Shown here: one piece after another, positions 62,408 through 64,000 of the stretch | Position numbering within the stretch: position 1 is the stretch's first letter | How the letters are laid out: every line of letters starts with the position of its first letter | NCBI RefSeq assembly: GCF_040395035.1 | Contig: NZ_JBEBRB010000005.1 | Coordinates: forward strand, 29,124-93,123 | Direction: 5' to 3' | Source: Parapedobacter lycopersici_A | Lineage (GTDB): Bacteria; Bacteroidota; Bacteroidia; Sphingobacteriales; Sphingobacteriaceae | Length of the DNA stretch: 64,000 nt | Program-made: the position numbers and the translations under genes | Notes under the pieces: generated by a model | Told to the model about the DNA's origin: nothing | Seen by the model: the letters and a program-made list of their open reading frames with translations, nothing else | Databases searched by the model: none

Positions 62408-62983
62408 ATGAAAAAAATGAAAAAAAAGCTGAAGTACGGGTTTATGGTTTTCGCGCTAAGTCTCGGGCTGCAATTAACGGCAAATGCACAGGATATGGAG
62501 TTCGGCATCAAAGCCGGTGTACTGTATAATATGCCAAGCTACGGCAATAATGCAGTTAGCCATACCGACTCGAAGTTTGGTGTGCAGGCAGGGGTATTTG
62601 CCCGTACGGCAGGAAAACTTTACATGCAGGGTGAGTTAACATTCACGACATTTAAATCGGTATATGCCTTGCAGCAGAAAAACTATGAGCCCACATTCCA
62701 TCAATTGAATGTACCTATTCAAGTAGGTTATAAAATAGTGGAAACCGACCAAATGAACCTGAGAGCATCCTTGGGCCCGCAGGTAAACTACAATTTAAAA
62801 AAGAACAACGCCGCCAATAGCACCAATTTTAAAACGTTTACTTATGATGGTGTTGTTAACATCGGGACGGACATTAATCGGTTTATGATCGATCTGCGGT
62901 ATAATCACTCCCTCAGCAAAACAAGCAAGGAGCTTGACAGCCGAAACCGAATGATTGGCCTGTCTGTCGGGTATAAGTTTTAA
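62408..62983 (+). CDS. PorT-like outer-membrane beta-barrel protein
   Basis: 191 residues: signal peptide ending TANAQ, the opening EFGIKAGVLYNMPS, and alternating beta strands to the end, with the terminal pattern RMIGLSVGYKF usual for outer-membrane barrels. It belongs to the PorT/OmpA-like eight-strand barrel group. It is divergent from the sigma gene and could be its target. Ended by the strong hairpin at 62988-63041. Confidence 0.85.
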   Translation: MKKMKKKLKYGFMVFALSLGLQLTANAQDMEFGIKAGVLYNMPSYGNNAVSHTDSKFGVQAGVFARTAGKLYMQGELTFTTFKSVYALQQKNYEPTFHQLNVPIQVGYKIVETDQMNLRASLGPQVNYNLKKNNAANSTNFKTFTYDGVVNIGTDINRFMIDLRYNHSLSKTSKELDSRNRMIGLSVGYKF

Positions 62984-62987
62984 AACC

Positions 62988-63041
62988 ATCACATGTTTAC
63001 CCCCCGAGGGTTGCTGCCCCCCAGGGGGGTAAACATGTGAT
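62988..63041. terminator. Perfect 18-bp hairpin between the barrel gene and the broken gene
   Basis: Arms at 62988-63005 and 63024-63041 are perfectly complementary, each ending in six C or six G, around an 18-nt loop. It starts 5 bp after the barrel gene stop. No long T run follows, but TTTT is present shortly after, so it may act as a bidirectional terminator. The extreme stem could also be a small mobile-element remnant. Confidence 0.7.
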
Positions 63042-63114
63042 GAGTTTTGAAACAGCAGTAATGCTAAGCCCTTTTCATTTCCGGGCCGGGCTGTTCTATA
63101 CGAACGCCGCTGCA

Positions 63115-63952
63115 CTATGCCATCACGGAAACCATCGACAACGCCGTTTCACCCAACGTTTGATTGCCGGACAGGGTTATTTTATTTTTCACCTGTTCCG
63201 GGCGCAGACTTTTTGAAAATAGTTTCCACGACGTGTCCGGATCGATAATAAGTTCTGTTGTCGGGGCAGCTAAATTTGATTTGGTTAACACCCATTTCCG
63301 GGTACCCGTGTCAGAACCCAAGATCCGCCAATGGCTGATGTGACCGTTACTTTTACTGTTGTCCCGTTTTCTGCTTCAATTGCCCGATAAGTATGCGGAA
63401 GCGCAAGCATAAAAATATCAATAAACGGATAATACAATTCCCGGGTCATTATGCCCGGTTTATTAACCGCGTCACGTATCTGTTGCTGGTGCAGCCATTT
63501 TCGGTGTATTCGCGGGCAATCTCCATCCAGTTCTTACTTTCCGTTTCCCCAGCCCAGTCTACGGCCAGCAAAGACCCATCGGTTGGATTTAGCGTTTTGA
63601 AGTAATCACAAAACACGGGGCCGGTCATTTCGTGAAGAAAAATGAGCATTTGCGGACTTGTGCGCTTCATGGCTTTCACCCAATCCGCGTTAAGCCTGTT
63701 CAGGAAGCCAACCAATTCCGGATAAGAATTGCCCGGTGGCTGTTCACCAAAGTAATTATCGCGAAGTATGGAAAGGGTACGGATATTTCCGTCAAGCAGG
63801 TGGGCAACAACGTCTTTAACTGTCCACAGTTTTGCAATGGTTTGCTTTTGCCAATCGTCCAGCGAAAGGGACTTCAACAGTTCGATTAATTTCCCGTCAA
63901 GAACTGGCAATAAGTCAACCACGTCAATCGGTATGTTTGTTTTTTTCGACAT
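63115..63952 (-). pseudogene. Maleylpyruvate isomerase family protein (DinB-like), two frameshifts
   Basis: The first part (63952 to about 63500) is the DinB/MDMPI N-terminal domain: LPVLDGKLIELLKSLSLDDW, AKLWTVKDVVAHLLDGNIR and ESKNWMEIAREYTE. The frame then breaks. Adding one base in the TTTT run at 63498-63501 continues with KWLHQQQIRDAVNKPG and a middle part. A second break near 63300-63307 must be repaired to reach the end, TSWKLFSKSLRPEQV to MVSVMA (63115-63321). Both repairs are one-base homopolymer lengthenings, so sequencing error is as likely as true decay. The family uses mycothiol or a related thiol in some members; the function here is unknown. Confidence 0.8.
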
Positions 63953-64000
63953 AATATAATTGTTAACGGTCCAATTGGCCGTCTGTAGCTATCTTATTCT

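Noticed and set aside
1..64000. tRNA, rRNA and CRISPR arrays
   Set aside because: No cloverleaf-like sequence with a TTCGAAT-type arm in any gap and no spaced direct repeats were found by eye; a covariance search would be decisive.

Overview
The window is a stretch of chromosome from a member of the Bacteroidota, most likely a Sphingobacteriales-type bacterium of medium GC content (inferred from gene content, not from a database match). The signs are -7 promoter boxes of the TAnnTTTG type, few clear Shine-Dalgarno sequences, the ordered set rpmB-rpmG-DUF4295-ftsY-rimO, an ECF sigma/FecR/STN signalling set, bshC (bacillithiol), and several families typical of the phylum (DUF4295, DUF1343/NamZ, PorT-like barrel). 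I saw no rRNA, tRNA, CRISPR array, intact insertion sequence or prophage. Most genes are housekeeping genes.

Layout. 1-10973 (minus strand): a peptidoglycan turnover and amino-sugar salvage island. Read in transcription order it holds a secreted S9 peptidase, a double-domain serine beta-lactamase-like protein, a lipoprotein AmpD-type amidase, nagA, a NamZ-type exo-muramidase lipoprotein, murQ, a sodium:solute symporter and a peptide deformylase cut by the window edge. murF lies divergently next to it (11197), and anmK, which makes the MurQ substrate, lies at 22.9 kb. 12.5-18.3 kb: a small holin-like membrane protein, an ABC ATPase with a permease-thioredoxin fusion, a second class C-type serine hydrolase lipoprotein, a CoA-binding protein and a PAP2-like membrane protein. 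18.3-33.5 kb: mixed housekeeping genes (Nudix, amidohydrolase, rlmN, comF, gcvH, vanZ-like, anmK, cdsA, CPBP protease, aspartyl protease, Nif3-like, FAD monooxygenase, RsmI-like). 33.5-46.5 kb: apaG, a frameshifted NAD(P)-binding gene, an ABC-F ATPase, two parS sites in front of mnmG, an Ig-like lipoprotein, a gamma carbonic anhydrase, and nadB/nadA divergent around an AT-rich 462-bp gap that carries two DnaA-box matches and could be oriC. 46.5-57.4 kb: acnA, a cold-shock gene, AI-2E family permease, recO, dgkA, the ribosomal protein/ftsY/rimO operon and bshC. 57.4-64 kb: DUF488, an N-terminally short acyltransferase, an STN-domain surface protein with FecR and ECF sigma, a PorT-like barrel and a broken maleylpyruvate isomerase-like gene.

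The most interesting points are: the wall-salvage island, which lacks a MurNAc kinase but has AnmK, so anhydro-MurNAc is the logical imported sugar; a class C plus class A beta-lactamase-fold fusion; an ABC permease fused to a periplasmic thioredoxin domain; the parS pair, one inside a 32-bp perfect palindrome, near a candidate origin; and -7 boxes 3-4 nt from start codons, which suggest leaderless mRNAs. Three frameshifts in two genes are each repaired by adding one base to a short homopolymer run, so they may be sequencing errors rather than true decay.
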